Assembly (NCBI GenBank): GCA_947581665.1
Contig: CANPVI010000010.1
Location: forward strand, 1-18,783
Reading direction: 5' to 3'
Length of the DNA: 18,783 nt
Origin: an uncultured Atopobiaceae bacterium
GTDB lineage: Bacteria > Actinomycetota > Coriobacteriia > Coriobacteriales > Atopobiaceae
Positions 1 through 6,780 of the stretch are shown in pieces. Position 1 is the first letter of the stretch. The number at the start of each line of letters is the position of its first letter. A model generated the notes under the pieces. It worked only from the letters and a program-made list of their open reading frames with translations, was not told where the DNA came from and did not search any database. The position numbers and the translations under genes are program-made.

Positions 1-2071
1 GGTCGGACGCTTGGGCTCCGATCCGGCTCGATGGCTCATGCCGCCATCGCCGCATCTCCGCGCGATCGTCGCAACGACGCTCGCTTGGCCTACGCCCCGC
101 AAGGCTCGCCCGCCTTGCCCGGGGCTCCGCGCAATCGCCTCTCTGCCGATTGCTTGGATGCGCGCACGTGCGGAGGTGGACGCTGATGGCGATCTACCAC
201 ACAACCGTGCGCCGCGTCTGCCACGCAGACGCGTATAAGGACGTGAACCACAGTCCGAGCGCCGTCGCGTCCGCCGCCTACATCACCGGAATGCGCCTCT
301 ACGACGCGAGCGCTGACGTGGTGCGCGACTACACGGAGAACGCCGATGGGGATCGCACGCACCGCGTGGCGCACGTCGGCGTGGCGCTGCCCGAGGGCGC
401 TCCCGAGAAGCTGCGCGACGTGGCGACGCTCGCCAACGCCATGGAGCGCGGCGGCGGTCGCAAGGACGCCCAGACGGGGCGAACCGTCGAGTACTCGCTA
501 CCCCGTGAGTGCTCGCGCGAGGAGCAGATCGAGATCGCCGAGAGCATCGCCAAGGGGTTCACCCGCGAGGGGATGTGCGTCATCTGGGCGATCCACGACG
601 ATGGCGATGGCAACCCGCACGTCCACATGCTCGTGAGCGTCCGCCCGCTCAAGCCCGAGCCGACGTGGGATCCCGCTCGCCCAGAGAATGTCTGGGGCGC
701 GAAGACGAAGTGCGCCTACCTCGTCCGCGATGGGACGGGGCGCGAGGCCCAGATGACCGCTGCGGATCTCAAGAGCGCCATCGCCAAGGGCGAGGATTGG
801 GCCAAGGTCTACAACTGGAAGGGCTACGACACGCCCGATAGGGTCAGGCTCACCATGGCCGAGGCAGAGGGGCGCGACGGGCTCACGAGGTGCTCCAAGC
901 AGCCCGTACGCTCCAACATCGCCGCCACCGATTGGGAGACGAAGGCCGCCCTCGTTCGCTGGCGCAAGCTCATCGCCGACGAGATCAACGCGGGCCTCGA
1001 TCGCCACAGTGCCGCCAATCCCGGCACGCCCGCCATCAAGCACGTCTCGCATCTCTCGAACAAGGCACGCGGCATCCCCACCGTGCCCACCGTGCACGTG
1101 GGCACGAGGAGCCGCATGGGAAAGCGAGACGAGTACCGCGAGCGCCGCCTACGGCTCAACGCCCGCATCCGCGAGCATAACGCCGCCATCGTCAACCTCA
1201 TCCGCAGGAGCGTCCGCGTCATCCCCGAGCTTGTCGCGAGCTGGGCCGATCAGGACAGGACGAAGAACACTGCATGGTCACTCGCTAAGCGGAACATTAA
1301 GCGGGCCAAGTCCCGCAGGGCCGCTCTAGCTCGCAAGGCCGCCGAGGAGGCGCAGCAGGAGGCCATGAGGGATGTCGCGAGGGAGAGCGACGATCTGGCC
1401 ACCAGCACGGAGATCGCCGAGCAGAAGCCGAGCGAGCAGGTGGTCGAGCGCGGGCAGATGAAGTCGAAGGCCAATAAGGATGGGCAGCGACGGTCTTTGT
1501 TCTCGATCTTCAAGAGGAAGGGGAGGGGCGAAAAGGCCGAGGAGCGTGCGGAGGAGGCCCTCTCCGCACCCGCACAGGCCATCGTGGAGCCAGAGCCGAC
1601 CAAGGCACCGGAACCGCCCTATGAGCCGCAGCGGCATCGGCACGAGCCGGACGAGAAAGCCACCTCGCCAGCTCCTCTGCCAGAGCCAGCGCCAGTGCCC
1701 AAACCAGAGCCGACGCCGCGCGAACGAACGAACGCCAAAGTCGTTCGCGAGCTGGAGAGGGAGATCGATTTTCAAGAGCTCGACGGCGGCTCGGCCGGAT
1801 GGACGTCGCATGCTCTGGATTGCCTCTGGGACAAGGTCGTGATTCCGCTGCGAGCGGTAGGCGAACGCGAACTCGCTGATCTCGCCCTCGACGTGATGGA
1901 CGTTCTCGACGTCGATCCGGATATCCAAATCACCGGCACGGAGATCTCGGCCAATCTCCGCAAGATCGCCGATGCCGTCGAAGCCGGAAGGGCCCCCAAG
2001 GTCACGACGGACTACCACGAGCGCCCGGCAACCCCCGCTCGCCCAGCCCACGACCCTCGGAGCATGGCGGA
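1..2071 (+). repeat. Long exact repeat, copy 1 (relaxase region)
   Basis: By eye this is identical to 7111-9181 and 16713-18783. It covers 185 bp of relaxase leader and the relaxase gene up to about 25 codons before its end. After position 2071 this copy continues with g, whereas copy 2 continues with t at 9182, and the 3' ends then differ. The window's first base is exactly the left limit of the repeat. Confidence 0.95.
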
Positions 2072-2147
2072 GGCCGCCAAGCGCGCAGCCGCCAAGCAAA
2101 GCTGGGGATCCGTCGCGCCCGACAATGGCCACCAACCACACCTGTAG
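186..2147 (+). CDS. mobA: MobA/MobL-family relaxase (MOBQ), copy 1
   Basis: Predicted 653-aa relaxase that would nick oriT and stay covalently bound to the transferred strand. Residues 1-155 match the MobA/MobL fold: a candidate catalytic Tyr at residue 32 in AAY, an acidic/basic segment, and the metal-binding histidines H137, H145 and H147 in HDDGDGNPHVHM. Residues 310-420 are basic and helical, 461-512 form a Pro/Glu-rich linker, and the last ~130 residues form a small acidic domain. No helicase or primase domain is fused. The ATG at 186 follows GGAGGTG at 172-178; an in-frame upstream start at 150 has no such site. The stop of a possible upstream ORF overlaps this ATG as TGATG. The final ~25 residues differ from copy 2. 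No coupling ATPase is present, so transfer would need a helper system. Confidence 0.93.
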   Translation: MAIYHTTVRRVCHADAYKDVNHSPSAVASAAYITGMRLYDASADVVRDYTENADGDRTHRVAHVGVALPEGAPEKLRDVATLANAMERGGGRKDAQTGRTVEYSLPRECSREEQIEIAESIAKGFTREGMCVIWAIHDDGDGNPHVHMLVSVRPLKPEPTWDPARPENVWGAKTKCAYLVRDGTGREAQMTAADLKSAIAKGEDWAKVYNWKGYDTPDRVRLTMAEAEGRDGLTRCSKQPVRSNIAATDWETKAALVRWRKLIADEINAGLDRHSAANPGTPAIKHVSHLSNKARGIPTVPTVHVGTRSRMGKRDEYRERRLRLNARIREHNAAIVNLIRRSVRVIPELVASWADQDRTKNTAWSLAKRNIKRAKSRRAALARKAAEEAQQEAMRDVARESDDLATSTEIAEQKPSEQVVERGQMKSKANKDGQRRSLFSIFKRKGRGEKAEERAEEALSAPAQAIVEPEPTKAPEPPYEPQRHRHEPDEKATSPAPLPEPAPVPKPEPTPRERTNAKVVRELEREIDFQELDGGSAGWTSHALDCLWDKVVIPLRAVGERELADLALDVMDVLDVDPDIQITGTEISANLRKIADAVEAGRAPKVTTDYHERPATPARPAHDPRSMAEAAKRAAAKQSWGSVAPDNGHQPHL

Positions 2148-2548
2148 CCCTAGATAGGTGGAGCGCTTGGTCGGCACCTCTTCATCGTCTGTTCGCAAAG
2201 CACAGAACCCTCTCAGAACAACCGTACTTGACCCCCTGAGAGCCGCTCTAAGGGGCTATAAGGGCTGTACTCCGAACTTGGGTCGAGGACGTGCATTCCA
2301 ACGCCTCAGATCGCCACTCCGCGCCTCTCAGGCCCATTGTAGTCGTAGTTGTATAGGTGTAAAATTATTCATTGATAATGATACGGTCCCCCCGACCTAG
2401 GGGCTACTAGGGGTTCAACATGACAGGTTTTGATCGCTTCGATCTTTTGCCCTTTCGAACCTCAAGCCATCTAGCTTCAGATTGAGCATAAGCCTTAGCC
2501 GTGGTAGCGGCACCGCAGGCAACGTTCCAGCTTGGAAGGCGATACAGC
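2148..2548. other. Non-coding region between relaxase and rep of unit A; candidate origin
   Basis: No convincing gene. It holds a 7-bp inverted repeat CTCTCAG/CTGAGAG (2210-2243), a degenerate R element around 2225-2330, an AT-rich patch at 2356-2384 with ATTAT/ATAAT arms, and two direct CTAGGGG copies near 2395-2413. A short hairpin GATCG/CGATC followed by TTTT lies at about 2432-2448. The AT-rich patch just upstream of rep makes this the likeliest place for unit A's replication origin, but I see no iterons and cannot show it. Confidence 0.4.
2225..2330 (+). repeat. R element R5 (degenerate)
   Basis: The right half, 2276-2325, matches the other R elements: CTTGGGTCGAGG, then CCAACGCCTCAGATCG, then CTCCGCGC. 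The left AAAACCGCAGGTAG box is not recognisable. It marks the border between the relaxase and the replication module of unit A. Confidence 0.6.
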
Positions 2549-4051
2549 ATGTCGAAAAGCCCACTTAGCCGCGAGCAATTGATCGTTGACTACGAGGAGA
2601 AGAATGCGATGCTCGAACTCGAATTTGGCGAGCACGTCACTCCTCACGATTTCTATCGCGAGATCTTCCCGATAGGTTGGTTGCAGGACTCGTTCAAGAA
2701 GAATCCCGCCGCACCCCACGATGGCAAGTTCGTCGCCATCGCCAATGTCACCTTCCAGTCCAAGGCTTGGCACCCGTACCATCGAAATCGTTACGTGACG
2801 GACGATTTGAGCCAGCTCCACTACTGGAAGAACATGGTTGCCTACATGGCGCCGTGCTCGTTCCTTGGCGGTGCCAAGGATACGAAGCACCTCCGCTATA
2901 TGCACGCGCTTGTGGTCGATCTCGACTACGTGAAGCCGAAGAACCTGCGCGACTGGCTCTATCAGGTTCAAAGCGGCTGGATCCCGAGGCCGACGTTCGT
3001 GGTGAACAGCGGCACAGGAATCCACCCCTACTACGTGCTAGACGAGCCGTTCTGCGCGTACCCGAACCTACAGCCCGGTCTGAAGTGCTTGAAAGATGCG
3101 CTCTGCGACGTGAACTGGAACGGCTACACGAGCTTGAGTTCATCCAAACAATACTCGGGACTCGTGCAGCCGTATCGCATTCCGGGCACGCGCACAAAGC
3201 TCGATGTTTCCCCCAAATACGAGCGCGTTTGGTCGTCCGACTACGACGTCGTAGCGTTTCGATCCGGCGACAAATGGGCGATCGATGATCTCCTGAACTG
3301 GAGGCCCGCTCTCCTGAAGAGTGCTCCAGACTACGTGGATCCTTGGGTGGATCGCGCCGAAACTGCCCGAAGGATGCTCCACCCCGAGCTCGATCCCGAT
3401 CACGTCACCCTCGATATGGCCAAGGAGAGGTGGCCCGAGTGGTTCGATGCTCGAATCCTCCGAGGCGAGCCGCTGCCACCTCTTGAAGAGACAAAGTGGC
3501 ACGTGGATCCCGCCGTGTACGAGTGGTGGCTCCGCACGATCAAGGAGCCGGGGAACGCCGTAGTTGGACGCCGCTACTTCTGCGTGATGATGCTCGCGGT
3601 CTACGCGAGGAAGTGCGACATCCCCAAGCGCAAGCTCAACGAGGACGCCTATGCCCTCTTGCCCATGCTCGAAGAAAAGACCATCGAGGAGACGAACCAC
3701 TTCCACCGAAGCGACATCAATCAGGCGCTCGTGGCATACGACAACATCGAGAGCGTGAAGATGCCGATCGAGCTTATCGAGCACCTTTCTGGCGTCCGCA
3801 TTGAACGCAACCGAAGGAACGGGCGCAGTCAGGCGGAACACGTGCGGCGCATGAGCGTGTTGCGTGATCTCGACTATCCAGATGGGTCATGGCGTGGAAG
3901 AAAGCCGAAGCGAGATCTCATTCGCGCCTATGCCGCCGAGCACCCCGAGGCCAACCACAGCGAGATCGCGCGTGCGCTCGGCGTGAGCCGTCCGACCGTG
4001 ATCAAGTGGCTGAAAAACCAACTTAAACCGAATGAGCAAGAATCCAATTAA
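2549..4051 (+). CDS. Primase-like (archaeo-eukaryotic primase type) replication protein with C-terminal HTH
   Basis: Predicted 500-aa protein and the probable replication initiator of unit A. The order of motifs is that of archaeo-eukaryotic primase/polymerase proteins found on plasmids: an acidic pair D124 and D126 in VVDLD, then S154-H159 in SGTGIH, then a basic R210-K217 segment RIPGTRTK. Residues 230-440 are not recognised and may be a helical C-terminal primase domain. Residues ~455-495 form a helix-turn-helix (HSEIARALGVSRPTVIKW) that could bind the origin. No Walker motif or helicase is visible, so a host helicase would be needed. The ATG at 2549 is chosen for GGAAGG at 2534-2539; a GTG at 2501 lacks a ribosome site. 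An 8-bp inverted repeat follows the stop. The primase assignment comes from motifs only. Confidence 0.75.
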   Translation: MSKSPLSREQLIVDYEEKNAMLELEFGEHVTPHDFYREIFPIGWLQDSFKKNPAAPHDGKFVAIANVTFQSKAWHPYHRNRYVTDDLSQLHYWKNMVAYMAPCSFLGGAKDTKHLRYMHALVVDLDYVKPKNLRDWLYQVQSGWIPRPTFVVNSGTGIHPYYVLDEPFCAYPNLQPGLKCLKDALCDVNWNGYTSLSSSKQYSGLVQPYRIPGTRTKLDVSPKYERVWSSDYDVVAFRSGDKWAIDDLLNWRPALLKSAPDYVDPWVDRAETARRMLHPELDPDHVTLDMAKERWPEWFDARILRGEPLPPLEETKWHVDPAVYEWWLRTIKEPGNAVVGRRYFCVMMLAVYARKCDIPKRKLNEDAYALLPMLEEKTIEETNHFHRSDINQALVAYDNIESVKMPIELIEHLSGVRIERNRRNGRSQAEHVRRMSVLRDLDYPDGSWRGRKPKRDLIRAYAAEHPEANHSEIARALGVSRPTVIKWLKNQLKPNEQESN

Positions 4052-4063
4052 ACCGACTAAAAC

Positions 4064-4097
4064 CTGACTTTCAGCGACTTTCGGTACGCAAAGTCAG
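4064..4097. other. Inverted repeat between rep and the coiled-coil gene
   Basis: Perfect 8-bp arms CTGACTTT and AAAGTCAG around an 18-nt loop, 12 bp after the rep stop. There is no T-run behind it, so it may be a weak terminator, an RNA stabiliser or an operator for the next gene. Confidence 0.5.
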
Positions 4098-4121
4098 TTC
4101 CCCAGATCGAATCAAAGCCGA

Positions 4122-4700
4122 ATGTGTTACAAGTACGCAGCTAGAGGCCAAAATCCCCTCAGAGTGGAACGTACAGATAATCTTCATTATGTAAAGCGAG
4201 GGAAGATGCCGACCTACCGGGAGATCGAGGAAGCAACTGGCGCAAGTCGGACTTTGGTGAAGACCATAGCCAAAGAACTCGACCCGAAATGCGAGCAGAG
4301 ACGCAAGGAGGGCAAGCGCTGGATCGTCTCAGACCACCTCGCCGCCCTCATCGCTTCGGAGGCATCCAAGCGGCTCAGGAAGCCCAACAAGTCCAACGAC
4401 ACGGACGATAGGGTGAACGCCATCGAGATAATCGAGGAAGCCCACAGGAAGGAGATGGATGCGGTTCGGGACGGCTACGAGGCGCGGCTGGAGGCCGCGC
4501 AGACGATAGCCGACGGCCTCCGGGAGTCGCTGGCGGAGCGCGACAAGACCATCGAGGGGCTTAGGGCCGACATTGCAGCACTCAAGGCCGACAACGCCGA
4601 GCTGCGCAAGACCTTGGACGGCATCTCTGGCTCAAAGTGGTACACACGCGCGTTCTCTCTGCACAAGTTGCTGCCGGGCAGGAGTATCAAAATCAATTGA
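4122..4700 (+). CDS. KfrA-like coiled-coil DNA-binding protein, unit A
   Basis: 192 aa. The N-terminal ~80 residues carry a helix-turn-helix (TYREIEEATGASRTLVKTIA), and residues ~100-165 form a charged coiled coil rich in Glu, Ala and Arg. This layout is that of KfrA-type plasmid proteins, which bind DNA near their own promoter and help plasmid upkeep. A short conserved tail (WYTRAFSLHKLLP) is nearly identical to that of the unit B homologue at 12331-12855, although the N-terminal halves have diverged. The start is uncertain: the ATG at 4122 lacks a ribosome site, and a GTG at 4164 aligns with the start of the unit B homologue. The stop lies in an ATCAATTGAGAGAC motif shared with two other gene ends. 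The KfrA link is by architecture only. Confidence 0.75.
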   Translation: MCYKYAARGQNPLRVERTDNLHYVKRGKMPTYREIEEATGASRTLVKTIAKELDPKCEQRRKEGKRWIVSDHLAALIASEASKRLRKPNKSNDTDDRVNAIEIIEEAHRKEMDAVRDGYEARLEAAQTIADGLRESLAERDKTIEGLRADIAALKADNAELRKTLDGISGSKWYTRAFSLHKLLPGRSIKIN

Positions 4701-4727
4701 GAGACTGACCTTGCGGCGTCTCCAATT
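4692..4727. repeat. Inverted repeat across the coiled-coil gene stop
   Basis: The left arm CAATTGAGAGAC and right arm GTCTCCAATTG are complementary apart from one missing base, around a 12-nt loop. The left arm contains the stop codon and is one of the recurring ATCAATTRAGAGAC motifs. It may act as a terminator or operator. Confidence 0.5.
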
Positions 4728-4847
4728 GACGTGATGGCCTCGTGGTACCATCCGCGCCCCCGATGGGCGACTGGCGACAATCGGGTATCATCGAAGACGA
4801 ACAGCGAGACCCGCACCCGACTGCGGGCGACGCGGTTACTTTGCTAA
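4728..4847. other. Structured non-coding stretch
   Basis: No gene seen. It contains inverted repeats CCCGAT/ATCGGG (about 4757-4783) and CCCGCA/TGCGGG (about 4811-4828). No good promoter is visible, so an RNA gene cannot be claimed. Confidence 0.3.
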
Positions 4848-4872
4848 GGGCGGAGGATGTCGGCCTCCGCCC
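4848..4872. terminator. Hairpin terminator between convergent genes
   Basis: Perfect 9-bp arms GGGCGGAGG and CCTCCGCCC with a 7-nt loop, followed on the plus strand by CTATTTGT. It sits between the coiled-coil gene on plus and the small ORF on minus, directly against the stop of the latter, so it could serve both directions. The T-run is weak. Confidence 0.6.
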
Positions 4873-4989
4873 CTATTTGTGATCCGTGCGCTCGCGCTTG
4901 CGGCGCGTCCACAACCTCCTCAATCGGTCAGATACCTCAAGAAGAGTGGCCGCGATGTCTGCGACTGCGGCCCAAAAGTAGATGTCCAT
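4873..4989 (-). CDS. Possible 38-aa hydrophobic peptide with basic tail
   Basis: A short ORF starting at the ATG at 4989 behind GAGGTGG. The peptide has an N-terminal apolar stretch (FWAAVADIAATLLEV) and a strongly basic C-terminus (RRLWTRRKRER). This layout resembles small membrane-active or toxin-like plasmid peptides, but I recognise no family. It ends against a strong hairpin on its own strand, which supports expression. An in-frame upstream ATG at 5085 would give 70 aa without a good ribosome site. It could be chance. Confidence 0.3.
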   Translation of the reverse strand: MDIYFWAAVADIAATLLEVSDRLRRLWTRRKRERTDHK

Positions 4990-5067
4990 GGGCACCACCT
5001 CGCCTTCACGGCTAGGCGTCGCCCGCGCGCGAGTCCCGCTGCTCGCGATGATGATAGCAAACGCTGC

Positions 5068-5170
5068 AAAACCGCAGGTAGGCACCCACGTTTTAAGGCG
5101 TTGTCAGGATGGTGACCCGCCACTTGGTCGAGGGCGCGCGTCCCAACGCCTTAGATCGGCTCTCCGCGCT
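5068..5170 (+). repeat. R element R1 (complete)
   Basis: Starts AAAACCGCAGGTAGGC and ends CGGCTCTCCGCGCT. Inside, TAAGGCGTT and AACGCCTTA form a perfect 9-bp outer stem enclosing two smaller hairpins (GACC/GGTC and GGG/CCC). A separate 5' hairpin AAAAC/GTTTT uses the first box. Homology to R4 continues another ~35 bp to the right through CCAAGCTCGCGATG, into the leader of the next gene. Confidence 0.75.
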
Positions 5171-5213
5171 TCGCCCATCGCCGCCAAGCTCGCGATGAGT
5201 ATCAAAATTAATA

Positions 5214-5241
5214 TTGACACTCATTCTGGCGCTGCTATGAT
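5214..5241 (+). promoter_or_regulatory. Sigma-70-type promoter of the 5280 gene
   Basis: TTGACA at 5214-5219, a 16-bp spacer and TATGAT at 5236-5241. A further inverted repeat ATGAGT/ACTCAT (5195-5224) overlaps the -35 box. The big palindrome at 5239-5268 begins inside the -10 box, so a protein bound there would block initiation. Confidence 0.75.
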
Positions 5242-5268
5242 AGTCTCATAATTAATTATGAGACTATC
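5239..5268. promoter_or_regulatory. 30-bp perfect palindromic operator
   Basis: The half-site GATAGTCTCATAATT is followed directly by its exact reverse complement. It covers the transcription start region and ends 1 bp before the ribosome site GGAGG of the gene at 5280. A dimeric DNA-binding protein, most simply the HTH product of that gene, is the likely ligand. In RNA it would also form a 15-bp hairpin beside the ribosome site. Confidence 0.75.
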
Positions 5269-5279
5269 TGGAGGCGAGC

Positions 5280-5720
5280 ATGGCGGAGACTAAGACCTGC
5301 ACCTTCACGGCCACGGACTACGACGTCGAGGGATTCGTGCACCTGCTGGAGGTGCTTCGGTCGATGGGGCTGGACGTCGATTCCGAGTTCTCGGGCACGC
5401 TCAGCTCGTGCGCGCGAGTCTCCGTCACCATGCCCAAAGACCTGTACGCAGCCAAGGTCGCGCACACGCGCAAGGCCGGACGCAAGCGCGCGCACATCGA
5501 GCCGCCCGTCGGATCCCCCATCAAGCCGAGCACGACCCTCGGCGAGTTCCTGACATGGCTGGAGGGACACACCTCATCCGAGGCTGCGGAAGCCCTCGGC
5601 CTCAAGAGCCGTGCCGTCTACTTCCGCCGCCTGAAGGCGATCCGCGAACGTGCCGCGCAGGATCCCGGCATGACGCTCGGCAGGCTCGATGACGAGTTGG
5701 ATGATCTCTTTATCAATTAA
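5280..5720 (+). CDS. Small HTH DNA-binding protein, probable autoregulator
   Basis: 146 aa, family not recognised. The N-terminal ~60 residues have mixed helix/strand character. Residues ~60-85 are basic (KAGRKRAH) and look like a linker. Residues ~86-125 contain a helix-turn-helix (EFLTWLEGHTSSEAAEALGLKSRAVYFRRLKAI) of the kind in sigma-factor region 4 and resolvase C-termini, and the C-terminus is acidic. The ATG at 5280 is set by GGAGG at 5270-5274. A strong promoter with a 30-bp palindrome at the start point suggests autorepression. The gene ends in the ATCAATTAAGAGACT motif, 6 bp from the convergent stop of the next gene. It could instead regulate the mobilization operon. Role uncertain. 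Confidence 0.75.
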   Translation: MAETKTCTFTATDYDVEGFVHLLEVLRSMGLDVDSEFSGTLSSCARVSVTMPKDLYAAKVAHTRKAGRKRAHIEPPVGSPIKPSTTLGEFLTWLEGHTSSEAAEALGLKSRAVYFRRLKAIRERAAQDPGMTLGRLDDELDDLFIN

Positions 5721-5726
5721 GAGACT

Positions 5727-6251
5727 CTACTCGATGCCATCATCCATGGGCGGGTAGACCACCTCGCCGTCGATGACCATGCGAGCGACGCCGCCGCGTT
5801 CCTCGACGGCATCCAGAAGCGCCGTGACCGTATCGATCTCCTCGCCCTCGCAGTCCACCTCAACGAGGATCATCACGTCCGTGTCGTGCGCGCTCTTCGC
5901 CGCCTCCGCCTTTGCGCTCGCCAAGTCCTTCGCAGCGACCTTGGCGGCGTTCGCGCGAGAGGACGGCTCCTGCGGCTTCGCGTCCAGTGCCGAATCCCCG
6001 CCGATCACCGCCTCGCCCTTTCCGCTCGATGCCGTGGTCGTGAGGACGAGGGCCACTCGAGTCTCGTCGGCATTCGCGTCCTTCGCCGCCGTCTTCGCGC
6101 CCTTGGCGAACGAGAACTGCCTGCTGCTGCGCACGAGTCGCAAGTCCCACTCGACGCCGTAGGCCGTGGGCACGCTCTCGCGGCCAGCGGGGACGCCCTG
6201 CGTCTCCCAGACCCGCTGCGTCCCATCCGCGTAGGCGATCTGGATCCTCAT
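5727..6251 (-). CDS. Conserved plasmid protein with variable middle, second gene of oriT-proximal operon (unit A)
   Basis: 174 aa, no known family recognised. The first 37 residues (MRIQIAYADGTQRVWETQGV and following) and the last ~30 (GGVARMVIDGEVVYPPMDD) are nearly identical to the unit B homologue at 15256-15771. The middle ~100 residues are Ala/Lys/Ser-rich, probably disordered, and scarcely alignable. The start ATG overlaps the stop of the preceding gene as ATGA, so the two are translationally coupled. Transcribed away from oriT, it is in the place where IncQ-like plasmids keep relaxase accessory genes. A mobilization role is inferred from position only. Confidence 0.8.
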   Translation of the reverse strand: MRIQIAYADGTQRVWETQGVPAGRESVPTAYGVEWDLRLVRSSRQFSFAKGAKTAAKDANADETRVALVLTTTASSGKGEAVIGGDSALDAKPQEPSSRANAAKVAAKDLASAKAEAAKSAHDTDVMILVEVDCEGEEIDTVTALLDAVEERGGVARMVIDGEVVYPPMDDGIE

Positions 6252-6679
6252 TGCCAGCTGCCACCGGTGGCGTTCTCAATCACGGTGACTTGCGACTCTG
6301 TGGCCGAGAACTTTTCAGGGTGGGCAGAGATGTAGAGACTTGCCAGCTCCTCAGCTAGCTTCTTATCGTCATCAAGCGTGATTTCATAGTCGCTTGATTT
6401 CTTCTTCTTCTCGGCCTCGTCCTCTCCGATGAGCTTTGCATTGATCAGGTACTCGATATGCGCCGCGTTCTCGATGAGCCGATGGTTGCGATTCTTTCGC
6501 TCCCTCGCCGTCTCCTCGGCCATGATCTTCTCTGCTTGTTGCTGGTGCCATCTGACCTTCTCTGTGGCGGTCTTGCAGTCCCGCCACAAGAGTGGAGTCC
6601 CGTCATCCGTTCTCCTGATGACGCCGTTGACCTCTTCATAGCCCGCTGGTATGCCCTTGGCTTTTCTCTCGCTAGCCAT
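6248..6679 (-). CDS. Candidate relaxosome accessory protein, first gene of oriT-proximal operon (unit A)
   Basis: 143 aa, charged and mostly helical. Conserved with the unit B homologue are a Gly/Asp-rich start (IPAGYEE, RRTDDGTPL, WRDCKTA), a helical block with WHQQQAEKI, and HRLIENAAHIEYLI. The C-termini differ. The ATG at 6679 follows GGAAGG. Divergent from the relaxase across oriT, it holds the position of MobC-type proteins, but it lacks the ribbon-helix-helix pattern I would expect of many such proteins, so the role is inferred from position. It overlaps the next gene by 4 bp. A GGAAAAGC/GCTTTTCC inverted repeat lies in its leader in both units. Confidence 0.8.
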   Translation of the reverse strand: MASERKAKGIPAGYEEVNGVIRRTDDGTPLLWRDCKTATEKVRWHQQQAEKIMAEETARERKNRNHRLIENAAHIEYLINAKLIGEDEAEKKKKSSDYEITLDDDKKLAEELASLYISAHPEKFSATESQVTVIENATGGSWQ

Positions 6680-6702
6680 CTTTGCTTCCCTTCCGTTCGC
6701 TC

Positions 6703-6725
6703 GGAAAAGCTCTTAGCGCTTTTCC
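6703..6725. promoter_or_regulatory. Conserved inverted repeat in leader of the oriT-proximal operon (unit A)
   Basis: Perfect 8-bp arms GGAAAAGC and GCTTTTCC with loop TCTTAGC. Unit B has the same element with 7-bp arms and the identical loop at 16307-16327. Conservation in an otherwise diverged leader suggests an operator or RNA hairpin. Confidence 0.55.
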
Positions 6726-6744
6726 TCGCTCGCACCTCGTTTCC

Positions 6745-6773
6745 TTGATACTGCTCCAGTCAATCAGTATACT
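6745..6773 (+). promoter_or_regulatory. Relaxase-operon promoter, unit A
   Basis: TTGATA at 6745-6750, a 17-bp spacer and TATACT at 6768-6773. The same boxes with the same spacing occur at 16347-16375 in unit B, while the spacers differ, which is good comparative evidence. The next ATG is at 6781, so transcripts may be leaderless. ATACTG/CAGTAT arms inside the promoter could be an operator. Confidence 0.8.
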
Positions 6774-6780
6774 CTTTGCC

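Noticed and set aside
1326..2198. Long minus-strand ORF opposite the relaxase (also at 8436-9248 and 18038-18763)
   Set aside because: It is a shadow of the GC-rich relaxase frame: low-complexity Leu/Arg/Gly composition, no ribosome site, and no independent conservation beyond the repeat.
2501..2548. Earlier GTG start for the primase-like Rep
   Set aside because: It has no ribosome site, while the ATG at 2549 has GGAAGG at a normal distance.
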